64,000 bases of DNA. Origin: Paraburkholderia silvatlantica. GTDB lineage: Bacteria > Pseudomonadota > Gammaproteobacteria > Burkholderiales > Burkholderiaceae. The stretch lies in assembly GCF_003096715.1 (NCBI RefSeq), contig NZ_QEOL01000018.1:115597-179596 (forward strand). Reading direction: 5' to 3'. The position numbers were made by a program, and so were the translations under genes. Below the pieces are notes generated by a model. That model was not told the DNA's origin and made no database searches. It saw only the letters and a program-made list of their open reading frames with translations. Shown in pieces: positions 24,343 through 33,505 of the stretch (position 1 is the stretch's first letter; each line of letters begins with the position of its first letter).

Positions 24343-24679
24343 CGTTATTCTCCGTGGTTGCCTACCCGTACGCGGGGTGGCGCGTGATGGGTTTTCGTGC
24401 GCTGTTGTCCGCGATGCAAACAGGCCATGCCCCGCGTCGGGAACAAAGTTTAGTGACGCAGAGTTAAAAGGTCCTTTTCCAGCGCTTAAATATGCTTAAT
24501 GCCGCATTCAGACGGGGGCAAGATGCGGTTCGACGCTAAACAACAAGACGATTCGATGTCCCAGGGTCGCGTCCCCCGGGTTACCGCCCACTCGGCCAGC
24601 GCATGCGTCCTTTCTGCGCCATAATTGCGAAGTATTACCGGACATTACAGTTCATGACCAATGCGTACGGATCACACCG
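24343..24679. other. Divergent hydrolase/AraC intergenic region
   Basis: 337 bases without a gene. It contains the GCTTAA direct repeat at 24484 and several short AT-rich stretches. No further structure was recognised. Confidence 0.6.
24484..24499. promoter_or_regulatory. GCTTAA-N4-GCTTAA direct repeat, candidate AraC site
   Basis: Two identical six-base units with a ten-base period lie in the gap between the divergent hydrolase and AraC genes. AraC-type proteins usually bind tandem half-sites one helical turn apart, so this may be an operator. Confidence 0.3.
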
Positions 24680-25585
24680 ATGATTTCCTCACCGTTCATA
24701 CCGAATACGTCAACCGGTTCGAAGGACTCGCTCGGGTGCGTTTCCACCAATCTGCGCCGGGACGTGCAAGTCGAGACCGGCGACATCACGTTCTTTCGCA
24801 AGTGCATGGACAAGCCGGAACTGGAACGCATCGCGATGCCTGGATGCGAGCGTGGCTTTCTCGTGGGCGTCTCGCTGCGAAACGGCCACCGGCGCAAGAT
24901 CTTCCGCGGGGCGCAGACAATCGATCGCCGCTTTCGTGACAACTCGATCTATATCCGCGACTTCTCCGAGCATTACCGGGCGGATCTATACGGTAATTTC
25001 GACTTTCTGCTGGTCGAGTTGTCTCACGCTTTCCTGAATCACCTGACCGACGAGCACAACGTGCCTACTGTGCAGGGGCTGACCTGCGCGCGCGACCAGG
25101 AAGATGCCGTGCTCGGCCATCTCGCGCGTGCGCTTGCCGCCAGCCTCGAAACATCCGGCCCGGTCAACACCCTGCTCATCGAGCAGATCGGCGTTGCGAT
25201 CGGCACGCATCTGGCGCGGCAATACGGCAACCTGCGGGCCGCCGACGAACGCGTCAAGGGAGCGCTGTCGCGCGCCTGTGCAGCCCGTGCAAAAGAGATG
25301 CTGCTCGACTGTTCCCGCAACGGCCTCTCGATTGCCGACGTTGCGCGCGAATGCAACCTGTCACGCGGCTATTTCATTCGCGCATTCGCGAAGGAAACAG
25401 GGCAAACGCCGTATCAATGGGTCCTGGAAAAGCGCACGGAGCAGGCGCGAGCGCTCATGGACGCCACGGACATGACGCTTTCGGAGATCGCGGCATCCTG
25501 CGGCTTTGCGGATCAGAGCCACTTGAGCCGCGTCTTCCTCAGGATCGTCGGCATGTCCCCGGGCGCATGGCGCCGCCGGGCGTGA
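24680..25585 (+). CDS. AraC-family transcriptional regulator
   Basis: 301 residues. The N-terminal sensing domain covers about 1-195. The C-terminal double helix-turn-helix (about 205-300) shows SIADVARECNLSRGYFIRAFAKE and IAASCGFADQSHLSRVF. The RBS is weak at the ATG 24680. It is divergent from the exported hydrolase gene, its probable target. Confidence 0.92.
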   Translation: MISSPFIPNTSTGSKDSLGCVSTNLRRDVQVETGDITFFRKCMDKPELERIAMPGCERGFLVGVSLRNGHRRKIFRGAQTIDRRFRDNSIYIRDFSEHYRADLYGNFDFLLVELSHAFLNHLTDEHNVPTVQGLTCARDQEDAVLGHLARALAASLETSGPVNTLLIEQIGVAIGTHLARQYGNLRAADERVKGALSRACAARAKEMLLDCSRNGLSIADVARECNLSRGYFIRAFAKETGQTPYQWVLEKRTEQARALMDATDMTLSEIAASCGFADQSHLSRVFLRIVGMSPGAWRRRA

Positions 25586-25911
25586 TGCCGCTTCAGGCAC
25601 GCATCATGGCGCCGGGTTCCGGCTGAACTCACCCATGATCCGCCTGCCGAGATCGATGCCGATCTCGCCCAGGCGCACGCCGTTGCGCCACTTGACCGCT
25701 CCCCACTGCTTCAGCGCGCTTCGTCTATCGGCCGTTCGGGCTCGCGCAGCCGCAGTGCAAGGGCGACCGCATTCGCGGCGCCCGTACCGCTCGACAAAGG
25801 CCGCTTGCGTCCGGCGCAAAACTGCTTAGCGCGTGAGACGGATTCTCCGCGGTCCCCATCGCCGATAACGTTGCAGACATCCCGCTCCCATTCACCTGCA
25901 CGGAGATTCTC
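25586..25911. other. Intergenic region before the Old Yellow Enzyme gene
   Basis: 326 bases. No gene is supported. On the minus strand the stretch about 25604-25715 encodes a protein-like but unidentified segment (around WGAVKWRNGVRLGEIGI) without a good start; it may be a remnant. Confidence 0.4.
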
Positions 25912-27036
25912 ATGTCTGACGCTCTCTTTCAACCGATTCGCCTCGGCCGCCATACACTCGCCCATCGCATCGCCATGGCGCCGCTCACACGTTCCCGCGC
26001 AGGCCAGCCGGGCAATGTGCCGACGCCCATGAACGTCGAGTATTACCGGCAACGCTCGGGCGCGGCGCTGATCGTCACCGAGGCCACGCAAATATCGCAA
26101 CAGGGGCAGGGCTATGCCTGGACGCCCGGCATCCATAGCCCCGGGCAAATCGATGGATGGCGCGCCGTGAGCGAAGCCGTCCACGCCGAAGGCGGCAAGA
26201 TCTTCCTGCAGCTCTGGCACGTGGGGCGCGTTTCGCACCCGGTCTTCCAGCCCGGCGCAGGCCTGCCTGTCGCTCCAACGGCGATGCCCGTGCCGGGAAA
26301 GACGTTCATCGTCGACAGCAAGGGCAACGGCGCCTGGGCCGATGTTCCGGTTCCCCAGGCATTGACGCTCGAAGGGATCGCACAGATCGTGCAGGACTTC
26401 CGCGTCGCCGCGCGCCATGCCATGCAAGCCGGTATGGACGGGGTCGAGATTCATGCCGGCAACGGCTACCTTATTGATCAGTTCATCAATAGCGAGAGCA
26501 ATCGCCGCACCGATGCCTATGGTGGCAGCATCGAGAACCGCGCACGCCTGCTCTTCGAAGTCGTGGATGCGGTCAGCGCAGAAGTGGGAGCAGTGAACGT
26601 CGGCGTGCGGCTCACGCCGATGGGCCGCTTCATGGGCATGGGCGACGACACGCCCGAGGCCACCTTCGGGCATATCGCCGAGCACCTCGACGGGCGGAAT
26701 CTGGCGTATCTGCACCTCGTCGAGCCCGCCATCGTCGGCACGGTGAAAGACGAAAAGTACGATCCCCGCTGGGACGCCATCATCAAGCTCATGCGGCGGC
26801 GATTCAACGGCGTATTGATGCTGGCGGGCGGCTACACACTGGAAACCGCGATACAGGCGATCGAAAGCGGCCGCGCGGATCTCATCGCGTTCGGCCGTCC
26901 GTTCATTGCCAACCCGGACCTGCCCGCTCGTCTGCGCGCCGCACTGCCCCTCAACGAGGCCGACCCGAGCACGTTCTTCGGCGGCGACGCGAGGGGCTAT
27001 ATTGACTATCCGGCCTTCGCTGCCGCATCGGACTGA
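25912..27036 (+). CDS. Alkene reductase of the Old Yellow Enzyme family (NemA-like)
   Basis: 374 residues. FMN TIM barrel with the substrate-binding pair His181/Asn184 in GVEIHAGNGYLIDQF, MAPLTRSRA near the N-terminus and LAGGYTLETA plus IAFGRPFIANPDLP at the FMN-phosphate site. It would reduce activated C=C bonds or nitro groups with NAD(P)H in the cytoplasm. GGAG lies six bases before the ATG. A hairpin follows at 27042. Confidence 0.93.
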   Translation: MSDALFQPIRLGRHTLAHRIAMAPLTRSRAGQPGNVPTPMNVEYYRQRSGAALIVTEATQISQQGQGYAWTPGIHSPGQIDGWRAVSEAVHAEGGKIFLQLWHVGRVSHPVFQPGAGLPVAPTAMPVPGKTFIVDSKGNGAWADVPVPQALTLEGIAQIVQDFRVAARHAMQAGMDGVEIHAGNGYLIDQFINSESNRRTDAYGGSIENRARLLFEVVDAVSAEVGAVNVGVRLTPMGRFMGMGDDTPEATFGHIAEHLDGRNLAYLHLVEPAIVGTVKDEKYDPRWDAIIKLMRRRFNGVLMLAGGYTLETAIQAIESGRADLIAFGRPFIANPDLPARLRAALPLNEADPSTFFGGDARGYIDYPAFAAASD

Positions 27037-27041
27037 CTGCA

Positions 27042-27077
27042 CGCAGGCAGGGGCCTCCAGGCGCCCGCCCGCCTGCG
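27042..27077 (+). terminator. Hairpin after the Old Yellow Enzyme gene
   Basis: CGCAGGC at 27042-27048 pairs with GCCTGCG at 27071-27077, with further G/C pairing inside. It begins six bases after the stop codon. No T-run is seen. Confidence 0.4.
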
Positions 27078-27296
27078 CAAACCAAATCCCGCCGACCTTC
27101 GTGCCCTGCATGCCGCACCTTCGGGATTTCAGGAGTTTTCATCCGCCGGCTCAGGACCTTTTAGCTGCCCCGATTCACAATGGAGTCTCCCCGCGCGGCC
27201 TCGACGCGATGTTCTCCCGCGCGACGCCCGCAACGGCAACGTGTCCACGCGCGCGAGCCAGGACCCGATCGCATGCATACGAAATGGAGCTGCCCA

Positions 27297-27869
27297 ATGG
27301 AACCCTATGCAAACGACGAACCATGGAAACAGACCATCCTCTCGCTCGAGCGCGCTTCGCGTTCGAGCGCCGACGTCGCGGCGGCAGAACAGGAAGGCGT
27401 GAAGCGCAAGGCAAATCGCGCATGTTCACCGCAGCGGACGTCGCGATCGGCATCCCATACGCCATTTTCAGGCCGCATCCGCGTACTCGAGCGTCTTTCC
27501 AGCACGGTCGTCTCGCTCTGCTGGCATGACGCCACCTGCGGCCATTACGCAGATCAGATCTGGAAGCGCACTCACTCGCGCCGCAAAACGGTCTGCACCG
27601 TGACGGGCAGGACCGTGAACCGTGGCGACGCCGTCTACCGTCCTTATCGGCGCGGCACGTGGCCGGCCAATGCAAACCACTCGATTCTCGCTTGCGTACT
27701 GGAGGCCTCCGAAGGACTCGATATGCATATGTCGCCGGGCAGCAGACACGGACACCAGACGCCATTTCCCGCGCAGGGCTGGATGCCGCTCACGGCTTCG
27801 CTCCCCAGCCTGACGTACGCAACAGCAATGACCGATTCGCGCGCGCAGGATCCTCTGGTCGAAAGCTAG
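27297..27869 (+). CDS. DUF3331-domain protein
   Basis: 190 residues from the ATG at 27297, with GGAG seven bases upstream. The DUF3331 domain is at about 70-125: VVSLCWHDATCGHYADQIW, then ICTVTGR-like residues with Cys and RGDAVYRP. The domain is known mainly from Burkholderiaceae and has no assigned function; its Cys/His content hints at metal binding. The flanking sequence is low in conservation. It lies 44 bases upstream of a LysR gene on the same strand. Confidence 0.7.
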   Translation: MEPYANDEPWKQTILSLERASRSSADVAAAEQEGVKRKANRACSPQRTSRSASHTPFSGRIRVLERLSSTVVSLCWHDATCGHYADQIWKRTHSRRKTVCTVTGRTVNRGDAVYRPYRRGTWPANANHSILACVLEASEGLDMHMSPGSRHGHQTPFPAQGWMPLTASLPSLTYATAMTDSRAQDPLVES

Positions 27870-27913
27870 AATAAGAAAGGCGCGCAACGGTTCGTTGGAC
27901 CGGAGGCAAAGCG

Positions 27914-28816
27914 ATGGACAAACTTCAGGCGCTACGCGCTTTCGTCGTCGTGGCACAGAGCGGCGGATTTTCGAGCGCAGCGCGCAAGCTCGAACTCGCA
28001 ACCTCGTCTGTCACGCGCGCGGTCGATGCGCTCGAAGAATCGCTCGGCACCGCGCTGCTCAACAGAACGACGCGCCAGGTCACGCTATCCGATGCGGGCA
28101 AGACGTACTACCTGCGCGCGCAGCGCATTCTCGAAGACATCGCCGAAGCCGACGCTGCCGTCACGGATCGCGGCGATGACGCCTCCGGTCCGCTGCGGGT
28201 ATCGGTGCCAGTGGAGTTTGCCCGCCAGTGCATCAGCCCGCACATCGGCGCGTTCCTTTCGCGCTATCCCAAAATCGATCTCGACATCACGCTGACCGAC
28301 ACGATGGCCGACCTGGTTTCCGAGCGCGTAGACCTCGCAATCCGCCTGGGCACGCCGCCGCCAGACGCTGCCGTGATCAGCCGGCACATCGGCAACTTCA
28401 GCCGGTACGTCGTGGCCAGCCATGCTTATCTGCACGAGTTCGGCACGCCAGCGCAACCCGGGGAACTGACGGCGCATCAAACCCTGCGCTTTTCCTATGG
28501 TGCCGACCGGCAGGTCTGGGCATTCTGCAAGGATGGCTTGCAGTCCGAAGTTGTGGTCACGGGGAAACTGAAATCCAACAACTCGGACATCCTTCGCGAA
28601 GCGGCGCTGAGCGGCGCCGGAGTCGCGTTGCTGCCAAGCTGGCTCGTGGCCGCCGACGTGCAAAGCGAACGCCTGACCCGGCTGTTCGAAGGCTACGAGG
28701 TCAATCCGAACAACGCCCGATCCGCGGTAACCGCACTTTATTTGCCGAACCAGCGTGGATCGAGGCGTATCAAGGCCTTCATCGAGCTTGTCACCGGGGC
28801 CGCTAACTTGCAGTGA
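27914..28816 (+). CDS. LysR-family transcriptional regulator
   Basis: 300 residues with a strong GGAGG seven bases before the ATG. The helix-turn-helix is at about 15-60 (SSAARKLELATSSVTRAVDAL) and the effector domain follows. It resembles the LysR of 15316-16233 in length and in the ATSSVTR recognition helix. It follows the DUF3331 gene and has no divergent partner, so its target is unclear. Confidence 0.92.
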   Translation: MDKLQALRAFVVVAQSGGFSSAARKLELATSSVTRAVDALEESLGTALLNRTTRQVTLSDAGKTYYLRAQRILEDIAEADAAVTDRGDDASGPLRVSVPVEFARQCISPHIGAFLSRYPKIDLDITLTDTMADLVSERVDLAIRLGTPPPDAAVISRHIGNFSRYVVASHAYLHEFGTPAQPGELTAHQTLRFSYGADRQVWAFCKDGLQSEVVVTGKLKSNNSDILREAALSGAGVALLPSWLVAADVQSERLTRLFEGYEVNPNNARSAVTALYLPNQRGSRRIKAFIELVTGAANLQ

Positions 28817-29301
28817 CCGGGGCCGCCGGCGGTGAAATCACGAATCTGCATTTGACATACAAATGCACCTCACATTGTTTTTCGCAATGCTTTGGCCCGA
28901 TCGTTCGTGCAAAAAAATCCCGGCGGCGTAACCAGCAATTTAGTTCGCGTAACCTGACAAAGTTCGGGTTTCGACGTGACATTCATACATGCCGCTCGAT
29001 GAACGCCATGGCGGCACGAATAGCGACCCAATGGACGTTAGCCGCGCTCGCAGGCGTTTGAAGACATCTTTTTGGCCGGGCGCCGAGCATTTTTGTTCAA
29101 GACGCCCCTCTCTCCTTTGTTTACACTTCGAATTGCGCCAAATTGCCGTATTGAACGTCATCCGGCTGTGCTCGACCGCGTTCCAGCAAGCCCGAAACGC
29201 CAAACCGCCTTGGGAATGATGGCCTCACACCGTTTTATCGCCAACGCTCGATCAGATGCGCGCCGCCGGGATATTCACGATCCCGTCGGCCGGAGACGAC
29301 C
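28817..29301. other. Intergenic region upstream of the large ATPase regulator
   Basis: 485 bases, more AT-rich than its surroundings in places (around 28850-28900 and 29085-29160). No gene and no long inverted repeat was found; only a weak CATTG-N7-CAATG dyad near 28875. Probably the promoter region of the 29302 gene. Confidence 0.5.
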
Positions 29302-32300
29302 ATGATTCAAATAGGATCGTTGCAGGTCAGTTTCGATCAGCGAAACATTCAGCAGAATGGCCTTTCGCAGCGAATCGGCGCGCGCGCTTTCGATATTCTC
29401 GAAGCGCTCTATCGTGCCAATGGTGCCATTCTGTCTAAAGACGACATTATGGATGCGGTCTGGCCGGGCCAGATCGTGGAAGAGAATCGCCTTCAGGTGC
29501 ATATCGCGGCGTTGCGCAAGCTGCTCGGTGCCGATCGCGATCTGATCAAGACCGTGGCCGGCCGGGGCTATCTGCTGGTTGCGGGAGGCGTCCAGGTGGC
29601 CGAGTCGCGCCCCCCCGCCGGGCCCGCGCATGAACTCCCCGCACCGCCCCCGCTCGTCTCGCCGCTGATCGGGCGCGAGGCCGAGATCGAGCAACTGCTC
29701 GATCAGCTCGATCGCGGACCGGTCACGACCGTCGTCGGCGCGGGCGGCATCGGCAAGACTGCGCTCGCACTCCACGCTGCGAACGCAATGCATGGCCGCA
29801 GCGGTCGAGCGGTATGCTTCGTGGAGCTTGCCCGAGCATCCTCGAGCGAGGCTGTGCTCGATATCCTCGCCGAAGCGTTCAAGTTTCCCGTCGAGGACGC
29901 GCAGCGCCGGACTGACGCGCTGTACGATGCTCTCGCCCATTCCGGGTGTCTTCTCGTGCTCGACAACGCCGAACATGTGATCGACGTCGCTGCGCGGCTC
30001 GTGGAGGCTCTGGTCGTGCGCAACTCATTGGTGCGCGTGCTCGTAACGAGCCGGGAAGCGCTGCACATCCGTGCCGAATCCGTGCTGCGCCTGGAGCCGC
30101 TCGCCGTGCCCGAGGCCGGGCTGGCAGCCGAGGCGCTGCTCGCCTGGCCGGCGGTCGAGCTGTTTCTATGCCGCGCGCGCGCGCTCGCAACGGACTGCGC
30201 CACCGACAAGCGGAGCATTGCCCTGGCCGCCGACATCTGCCGGCGCCTCGACGGCCTGCCGCTTGCCATCGAACTCGCCGCGGCGCGGGTGGCCACGCTC
30301 GGCGTGGAAGGCGTGGCCTCGCGGCTCGATCACCAGCTCGACCTGCTCACGGGCGGCTTGCGTTCGGCATTGCCGCGCCACCAGACCTTGCGCGCGACGT
30401 TCGAGTGGAGCTATGCGTTGCTCGACACGCCGTCGCGCATTCTCTTTCGCCGCATCGGCTGCTTTACCGGACCCTTCACGTTCGATGCGGTCTGCGCAGT
30501 CGCCACCGAGCCCGGCATGTCGATCGCAGTGGTCGTCTCGAGTCTCGGCGAACTCGCGACGAAGTCGCTCCTGAACGTGGAGTTCGACGGTCCAATCGCA
30601 ACATACCGGCTGACCAAGAGCACGCGCGCCTATGCGCTGGAAAAACAGCGCGACGAAGGTGAACTGCACGCCATCGCGTCGCGGCACATGCGCTACATGA
30701 AAAAGCGCATCGAAGAAAGCGGCCTCGCCCACGCGGAAGGCAGCCGGCAAGGCACAGATCTCAACACGCGACTTTCTCTCGATGACGCGCGCATCGCCTA
30801 CGATTGGGCGTTCTCCGAGAACGGCGACCCTGCCCAGGGCGTCGCGCTCGCGGGGGCGCTGGTCGGCACGCTGCTCGAAGCATCGCTCGTGCACGAATGC
30901 TGCGAACGGGCACGGCATGCGCTGGAGGTGCTCGACACGTTGCCCGGCGGCTCGGTCGATGTTGTCTGCGAAATGAGGCTGTGCGCCGCCTACGCCTCCA
31001 CGCTCATCTCCGTGGGCGACGACGTCGAGGTGGCGATATCGATGTGGCAACGCGTCTTGCAGCTCGCACAGGTGGCGCGCGACCATGCGTTCGTGACGCG
31101 CGCCCTGTGGGGCCTCTGGAACTCCACGCTGACAATCGCGGACGTTCAGGCCTCGATCCGCTACGCCACACGCCTCCAGCGAACCGCGGAGCTTGGCGAG
31201 TCGCGCGGCACGCTGCTGGCCGGTGCCATGCTCGCCGTTTCGCTCCACTGCTTCGGCGAGCACGAGCAGGCTTGCGAGCGCCTCGAATCTGCCGTTGCCG
31301 CGCTCAGCGAACTGGACCCGGCGGAGGCGTCCTGCGGCACGCTGGGCGTGGACCCGCTCATCTTCTGCAATGGCACGCTCGCACGCATTGCCTGGTTTCA
31401 GGGCAAGCCGGAGCAGGCAATGCAACGGGTGCAAATGTCGCTGAATCCGGTACGCCGGGACAAGCTGGAGCCTTCGCTAAGCCACGTGCTTGCCACCGTG
31501 GCGGTGCCGGTCGCGCTTCAATGTGGCGACGTGCAAGCCGCGGCGCGCTATCTCGCCCTGTTGCGATCGCAAGTGGCGACTCATCGCTTTGCCGCCTGGG
31601 AAGATTTCGCGGAATGCCTCTCCGTCCAGCTAGATATGCAGTCGGGCGACGAAGCATCGGCGCTCGCACGGCTCGAGCCCGCGCTTCAGCGCCTCGTTGC
31701 ACGCGGGTTCCGGCGCGTCATCGCGCCGTTCATCGTGTCCAGTGCCGAGGCGCTTGCAGGCGCCCTCCGTTTCGCAGAGGCTGCAGCGAGGCTCGACGAC
31801 GCGATCAAGCGCAGCGAGACCCACGGCGAGCATTACTTCCTGCCCGAACTGCTGCGGGCCAGGGGCTGCGTGGCGCTTCGGCAAGCGCACGCGCTTGACG
31901 GCGCAGCGCGTGAGGCGCGCGCCGAGTGCGAAACACAGGCACGGCAATTCCTGAATGCCGCCATGACCCTCGCGAGCGAACACGGCGCAGTAATCTGGAA
32001 ATTGCGCGCCGCGCTCGACCTCGCCACGCATCATTTCGAAAGAGACGACGCCGCCCGGGCCGTGGCGCTGTTAGCGCAGTTCGACAACCTCCTTGATATG
32101 GACTCGCCTGCGCCCGATATCCGGCGCCTTGCCCGACTCCGCGGCAAGCTGAGCGGGGCGACCGCGCCGAGTGTCCGAGCAAGCGCGGCTCCCGCGATTG
32201 CCGCAGAAGACGACAACGGCGAAACCCTTGCCGGCAAGCCCGCGCGATCCCTCTGGAATACTGGCGCGAAGCCGTCGCCCGAAGCCGGGACGGGGCGCCC

Positions 32301-32361
32301 GCAACCAGAACACAGCGTGACGGATTCGATTCGTCAAAAGGTGTCGCAGGGAGCCCGCTAG
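29302..32361 (+). CDS. Winged-helix/STAND-type ATPase transcriptional regulator (full length)
   Basis: 1019 residues. An OmpR/CadC-type winged helix covers about 1-95 (VWPGQIVEENRLQVHIAALRK, TVAGRGY wing). A signal-transducing ATPase follows, with Walker A GAGGIGKT at 146 and the CLLVLDNAEHVID Walker B region. A long helical-repeat C-terminus runs from about 500 to 930. Such proteins bind DNA and use ATP-driven assembly triggered through the C-terminal repeats. GGAG lies seven bases before the ATG. Two shorter paralogues lie at 33506 and 46691. It has no signal peptide or membrane helix, so it is cytoplasmic. Confidence 0.9.
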   Translation: MIQIGSLQVSFDQRNIQQNGLSQRIGARAFDILEALYRANGAILSKDDIMDAVWPGQIVEENRLQVHIAALRKLLGADRDLIKTVAGRGYLLVAGGVQVAESRPPAGPAHELPAPPPLVSPLIGREAEIEQLLDQLDRGPVTTVVGAGGIGKTALALHAANAMHGRSGRAVCFVELARASSSEAVLDILAEAFKFPVEDAQRRTDALYDALAHSGCLLVLDNAEHVIDVAARLVEALVVRNSLVRVLVTSREALHIRAESVLRLEPLAVPEAGLAAEALLAWPAVELFLCRARALATDCATDKRSIALAADICRRLDGLPLAIELAAARVATLGVEGVASRLDHQLDLLTGGLRSALPRHQTLRATFEWSYALLDTPSRILFRRIGCFTGPFTFDAVCAVATEPGMSIAVVVSSLGELATKSLLNVEFDGPIATYRLTKSTRAYALEKQRDEGELHAIASRHMRYMKKRIEESGLAHAEGSRQGTDLNTRLSLDDARIAYDWAFSENGDPAQGVALAGALVGTLLEASLVHECCERARHALEVLDTLPGGSVDVVCEMRLCAAYASTLISVGDDVEVAISMWQRVLQLAQVARDHAFVTRALWGLWNSTLTIADVQASIRYATRLQRTAELGESRGTLLAGAMLAVSLHCFGEHEQACERLESAVAALSELDPAEASCGTLGVDPLIFCNGTLARIAWFQGKPEQAMQRVQMSLNPVRRDKLEPSLSHVLATVAVPVALQCGDVQAAARYLALLRSQVATHRFAAWEDFAECLSVQLDMQSGDEASALARLEPALQRLVARGFRRVIAPFIVSSAEALAGALRFAEAAARLDDAIKRSETHGEHYFLPELLRARGCVALRQAHALDGAAREARAECETQARQFLNAAMTLASEHGAVIWKLRAALDLATHHFERDDAARAVALLAQFDNLLDMDSPAPDIRRLARLRGKLSGATAPSVRASAAPAIAAEDDNGETLAGKPARSLWNTGAKPSPEAGTGRPQPEHSVTDSIRQKVSQGAR

Positions 32362-32373
32362 CCGTGCCTCTCA

Positions 32374-33264
32374 TTACTGTGGCTGTCGCCATGCCCCTGG
32401 CGACACGCCGGTCATGCGCGAAAACGTGCGCGTGAAATGGCTTTGATCCGAAAAGCCGCATCGCAACGCGATTTCCGCGATCGGCCTATCCGTCTTTGCC
32501 AGCATCTCCTGTGCCTTTTCCATGCGGCGACGTATGAGCCATTGATGAGGCGCGATGCCGGTCGTCATTCGAAAAGCCCGGCAGAAGTACCACGGTGAAA
32601 GTTCGCACGCCGCGGCGAGTTGTGGCATGGACAGGCTTTTGTCGAGGTGAGCATCGATCATCGCTTTCACTCTCGCCACCTGCCAGGGTGCGAGGCGCCC
32701 CGGACCATGAGGTTCGCGCACGCGAACGCCCGTGTAGCGAGCCGCCAGATGATGGTGCAGCGCGATGACGAGGCCATCCACGAAGAGCCGTGGCGCACGC
32801 GCCTCGGACAGCGCCGGCAGCAACAGCTTGCCGATCGATTCGACGAACGGGTCGTGCGCCCCATGAGGCACGGCCAGTTCGCGAATGGGTGCGCGGTCTT
32901 CGGCCGCCGCCAACTGCTCGAGTGTCGCCTGCGGCAGGTAGAACTGGATACAGTCGAACGCGGTAGGAAGAAACGCCGTTGGGCGCGCCGCGAGGTCAAC
33001 GACGGAGATCGCGCCGCGTCCATAGGGCGTCACGGGTTCGCGTTTGCCGTCGAGCCACAATTCGTGTCTGGGCAACGGCTGGAGTTGCAGCGACAAGACG
33101 AATGCGTTCGCGGGCGGGATCGGATCAGTGAGGTTGACCGTGTTCTTCGTGGCCGTTAGCCGTGTGATCGTGATGTCCGCGTTGTGTAGCGACGTACTCC
33201 GCAGAATGCGCGCTTCAGGAAGATGAAAATAGGCCGCTGCATTGCCAGCGTATTCCGCATTCAT
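32374..33264 (-). CDS. AraC-family transcriptional regulator
   Basis: 296 residues from the ATG at 33264 (MNAEYAGNAAAYFHL); upstream in-frame codons lack similarity. The C-terminal AraC domain is at about 195-295: SMPQLAAACELSPWYFCRAFRMTTG and IAEIALRCGFSDQSHFTRTFSRM. The N-terminal half resembles cupin-type sensor regions. It is divergent from the 33506 ATPase gene with 241 bases between, and convergent with 29302. Confidence 0.9.
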   Translation of the reverse strand: MNAEYAGNAAAYFHLPEARILRSTSLHNADITITRLTATKNTVNLTDPIPPANAFVLSLQLQPLPRHELWLDGKREPVTPYGRGAISVVDLAARPTAFLPTAFDCIQFYLPQATLEQLAAAEDRAPIRELAVPHGAHDPFVESIGKLLLPALSEARAPRLFVDGLVIALHHHLAARYTGVRVREPHGPGRLAPWQVARVKAMIDAHLDKSLSMPQLAAACELSPWYFCRAFRMTTGIAPHQWLIRRRMEKAQEMLAKTDRPIAEIALRCGFSDQSHFTRTFSRMTGVSPGAWRQPQ

Positions 33265-33349
33265 GGCATTCTCGTCCGGTGTCCGGCGAACGTGGGTCAA
33301 ACACAAATCGCCTACGGTTCGCCAAGATAGCCTGTTTCTCCGGGAAGCC

Positions 33350-33369
33350 GTATTAAATAAATTTAATAC
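33350..33369. promoter_or_regulatory. AT-rich perfect palindrome
   Basis: GTATTAAA and TTTAATAC are perfect eight-base arms around a four-base spacer. It lies between the divergent AraC (33264) and ATPase regulator (33506) genes. A similar ATTAA-type palindrome occurs before the paralogue at 46691. Confidence 0.5.
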
Positions 33370-33505
33370 CGAAGGGAAGGCGCCTCGCGCCGGGTCCTTG
33401 GCACGGCAATCCGTTCGTGTAAAACACGACAAAAAGATGCAAGACCGTGTCGCATACGCCTGCCTAGAATGGCCCGCACGAAAATGCGTGTGGCGCTCCA
33501 TTGGC

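Noticed and set aside
25604..25819. Minus-strand ORF before the Old Yellow Enzyme gene
   Set aside because: The last 35 codons look protein-like, but the start is poor and no family is recognised; kept only as a note on the intergenic region.
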